A DNA stretch of 64,000 bases from positions 1 to 64,000 of the forward strand of contig NZ_LGAK01000015.1 of assembly GCF_001292705.1 (NCBI RefSeq). The letters are read 5' to 3'. Origin of the DNA: Marinagarivorans algicola. Lineage in GTDB: Bacteria > Pseudomonadota > Gammaproteobacteria > Pseudomonadales > Cellvibrionaceae. A program made the position numbers and the translations under genes. Below are positions 62,126 through 64,000 of the stretch, in pieces. The notes under the pieces are model-generated. The model did not search any database. It worked only from the letters and a program-made list of their open reading frames with translations, and was not told where the DNA came from. Each line of letters begins with the position of its first letter. Position 1 is the stretch's first letter.

Positions 62126-63052
62126 ATGACAGATTCTACTTTGGCCTATGTTTTTCCAGGTCAGGGCTCGCAGAGCGTTGGCATGTTGGCCGAGCTTGCG
62201 GCAGTTCACGCTGAAATCGAGACTACCTATGCGCAGGCAAGTACTGCATTGGGGTTTGATTTATGGCAATTGGTACAAGAGGGACCACAAGAGACATTAA
62301 ATCTCACGCAAAATGCACAGCCGGCTTTACTGGCTGCCAGTGTTGCGTTATGGCGTATTGCACAAAAGCAAGGCAAAGTGCAGCCAGCGGTATTGGCTGG
62401 CCATAGCTTGGGTGAGTGGTCAGCATTGGTTTGTGCTGGCGTGATTGAATTTACCGCGGCCATTAAGCTTGTGCACCTGCGAGGCCAATACATGCAGCAA
62501 GCTGTACCTGTTGGCGTGGGCACAATGGCGGCGATAATTGGGCTAGATGATGCTGCGGTTGAAGGTGCATGCCAAAAAGCCTCATCGATAGGTGTAGTGG
62601 AGACGGTCAACTATAACTCGCCAGGGCAGTTAGTCATTGCCGGTGAAGCCGCAGCAGTAGAAGAGGCAATGGCCTTATGTAAGGCCGCTGGCGCCAAGCG
62701 TGCGCTGCCTTTACCGGTGAGCGCACCTTTTCACACTTCAATGATGAAGCCGGCTGCTGACAATCTTGCCAAGCACATTGAGCAAACGGTATTCAATACC
62801 CCTGTTATTGCTGTATTACACAATGTCGGTGTTTCGGTTGAGTCTGACCCAGAGGCTATCAAACAGCGCCTTATTGCGCAGATTTATTCGCCGGTGCCTT
62901 GGGTTGCTTCGGTAAATACTTTAGCCGATATGGGTGTGCAAACCTTGGTGGAGTGTGGCCCTGGCAAGGTGCTATCGGGCTTGAATAAGCGCATTAATAA
63001 AACACTGACATGCCTACCCTTGGCCACTTTAGAGGCTCTGGCGACGCAGTAA
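62126..63052 (+). CDS. fabD: Malonyl-CoA:ACP transacylase
   Basis: Loads malonate onto acyl carrier protein. VFPGQGSQSVGML, the nucleophile elbow AGHSLGEWSAL, and the late His region PVSAPFHTSMM are intact. I start at the ATG at 62126 (MTDSTLAY), with AAGGGTAA upstream, rather than the in-frame ATG at 62102. 308 residues. Confidence 0.96.
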   Translation: MTDSTLAYVFPGQGSQSVGMLAELAAVHAEIETTYAQASTALGFDLWQLVQEGPQETLNLTQNAQPALLAASVALWRIAQKQGKVQPAVLAGHSLGEWSALVCAGVIEFTAAIKLVHLRGQYMQQAVPVGVGTMAAIIGLDDAAVEGACQKASSIGVVETVNYNSPGQLVIAGEAAAVEEAMALCKAAGAKRALPLPVSAPFHTSMMKPAADNLAKHIEQTVFNTPVIAVLHNVGVSVESDPEAIKQRLIAQIYSPVPWVASVNTLADMGVQTLVECGPGKVLSGLNKRINKTLTCLPLATLEALATQ

Positions 63053-63102
63053 TAAATACTCAGGGATAAAAATATAACAAAATAACGACTGAGGAGTCGA
63101 TT

Positions 63103-63846
63103 ATGAGTGAAGTAAAACGCGTAGCATTGGTGACCGGCGCTAGTCGCGGTATTGGTGCGGCCATTGCCCATAAGTTAGGTGCTGACGGTTATATTGTTGT
63201 GGGTACAGCAACAAGTGAAAAAGGCGCGACAGCCATTGGTGAGCGCATTAGTGCGGCAGGGCATGAAGGCGAGGGCATGGTGCTTAATGTTACCAGTGTT
63301 GAGTCGATTGCCGAGGTATTAGGCGCTATTACTAAAAAGTATGGTGCCGTGACGGTATTAGTGAATAATGCGGGCATCACTAAAGACAACCTCCTCATGC
63401 GTATGACTGATGATGAATGGTTTGATGTTATTGATACCAATTTAAGTTCGATCTTCCGCCTGACGAAGGCATGTTTACGCGGCATGCTAAAGGCGCGCTG
63501 GGGCCGTGTGGTTTGCATTACGTCGGTAGTGGGCTGCATGGGCAACGCCGGTCAAGCTAACTATTCGGCCTCTAAGGCGGGTGTGGCAGGCTTTGCGCGC
63601 TCTATGGCGCAAGAAGTCGGCTCACGCAATATTACCGTTAACGCGGTGGCTCCAGGGTTTATTGATACCGATATGACGCGCGAGTTACCAGAAGAGCAGC
63701 GCAAGATGCTAGAAGGCAAAATTGCCCTAGGTCGATTAGGTCAACCGGAAGAAATTGCCAGTGTTGTTGCCTTTTTATGTAGTGATGCAGCAGCCTATAT
63801 GACCGGTGAAACTCTGCAGGTGAACGGCGGAATGTACATGCAGTAG
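63103..63846 (+). CDS. fabG: 3-oxoacyl-[ACP] reductase
   Basis: NADPH-dependent short-chain dehydrogenase of fatty acid elongation. Cofactor motif VTGASRGIGAAIA, structural NNAGITKDNLLMRM, catalytic Ser in CITSVVG and Tyr/Lys in NYSASKAG, and VAPGFIDTDMT. 247 residues. GAGGAG lies before the ATG. It ends the visible fab cluster. Confidence 0.97.
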   Translation: MSEVKRVALVTGASRGIGAAIAHKLGADGYIVVGTATSEKGATAIGERISAAGHEGEGMVLNVTSVESIAEVLGAITKKYGAVTVLVNNAGITKDNLLMRMTDDEWFDVIDTNLSSIFRLTKACLRGMLKARWGRVVCITSVVGCMGNAGQANYSASKAGVAGFARSMAQEVGSRNITVNAVAPGFIDTDMTRELPEEQRKMLEGKIALGRLGQPEEIASVVAFLCSDAAAYMTGETLQVNGGMYMQ

Positions 63847-63941
63847 GCTTTTATGGGTTTTTTTGGGGTTGTTTTTTTGTTTTTAACTTGTTGTTTTTAA
63901 AGACAAAAATTGCTTATGACTAATAAATTGCACCTTGCGGA

Positions 63942-63970
63942 TTACAACCTTGTGAAAATCGCGCTAAAAT
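63942..63970 (+). promoter_or_regulatory. Candidate sigma-70 promoter, probably for acpP
   Basis: TTACAA and TAAAAT are separated by exactly 17 bases near the right edge, downstream of fabG. In this gene order acpP is expected next, just outside the window. Confidence 0.55.
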
Positions 63971-64000
63971 GCGCGCCTCTGTTTGCCTTGCTGATTTTTA

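Overview
The window reads as chromosomal DNA of a marine-type gammaproteobacterium. The gene sets resemble the Cellvibrionaceae / Saccharophagus-Teredinibacter-Marinagarivorans neighbourhood: a FimV hub protein upstream of truA, leuCDB-asd, lptFG diverging from pepA-holC, a fimT-pilVWXY1-pilE minor pilin cluster, and fabA-fabB plus yceD-rpmF-plsX-fabD-fabG. The genus assignment is inference from gene content only. No phage, complete insertion sequence, rRNA operon or CRISPR array was seen. Most genes are intact housekeeping or envelope genes. | Layout. 1-0.6 kb: the 3' end of a secreted FG-GAP-like protein. 0.6-1.95 kb: a gene-poor, AT-rich stretch holding a long imperfect inverted repeat. 1.95-3.0 kb: tRNA-Leu and tRNA-Cys beside pgsA. 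3.1-4.7 kb: a CheC-like phosphatase and a GGDEF cyclase in one operon. 5.1-8.4 kb: a frameshifted metallo-beta-lactamase gene, a DUF2750 protein, a TlpA-like thioredoxin and a low-complexity protein. 8.5-13 kb: holC, pepA, lptF and lptG. 13.4-21.6 kb: type IV pilus minor pilins with PilY1. 21.7-22.7 kb: a complementary pair of bacterioferritin subunits. 23-28.9 kb: an orphan FlgT-like lipoprotein, two unknown secreted proteins, aroC and an outer-membrane protein. 29-34.7 kb: a LysR regulator diverging from leuC-leuD-leuB, then asd. 35-39.5 kb: fimV and truA. 39.5-52.2 kb: a divergent locus of secreted, outer-membrane and c-type-haem proteins. 52.4-53.8 kb: a MarR/HpaR-like regulator and an unknown protein. 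53.9-55.7 kb: fabA-fabB. 56-58.2 kb: galU and a phosphomannomutase. 58.5-64 kb: purE-purK, yceD-rpmF-plsX-fabD-fabG, and a promoter at the right edge probably serving acpP. | Most interesting region. Genes on both sides of a 764-bp intergenic region (46.0-46.8 kb) form a candidate extracytoplasmic redox locus. On the minus strand are an HzsA-related PD40/dihaem lipoprotein, an SH3b-barrel protein, a second barrel, a TlpA thioredoxin, a DUF4266 mini-lipoprotein ending in a Gly/Cys-rich tail, and a DUF3570 barrel. On the plus strand are a mini DUF1588/DUF1585-type monohaem protein, a dihaem LamG lipoprotein with a duplicated haem module, and a DUF1501-like protein with a twin-Arg leader. The function is not known from sequence. 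| Other points of note are the split of haem-binding and ferroxidase residues between the two bacterioferritins, the single-base frameshift in the MBL hydrolase, a dispersed repeat present near 23.0 kb and 30.0 kb, operator-like palindromes before the LysR and MarR genes, and 18-bp tandem repeats in fimV.
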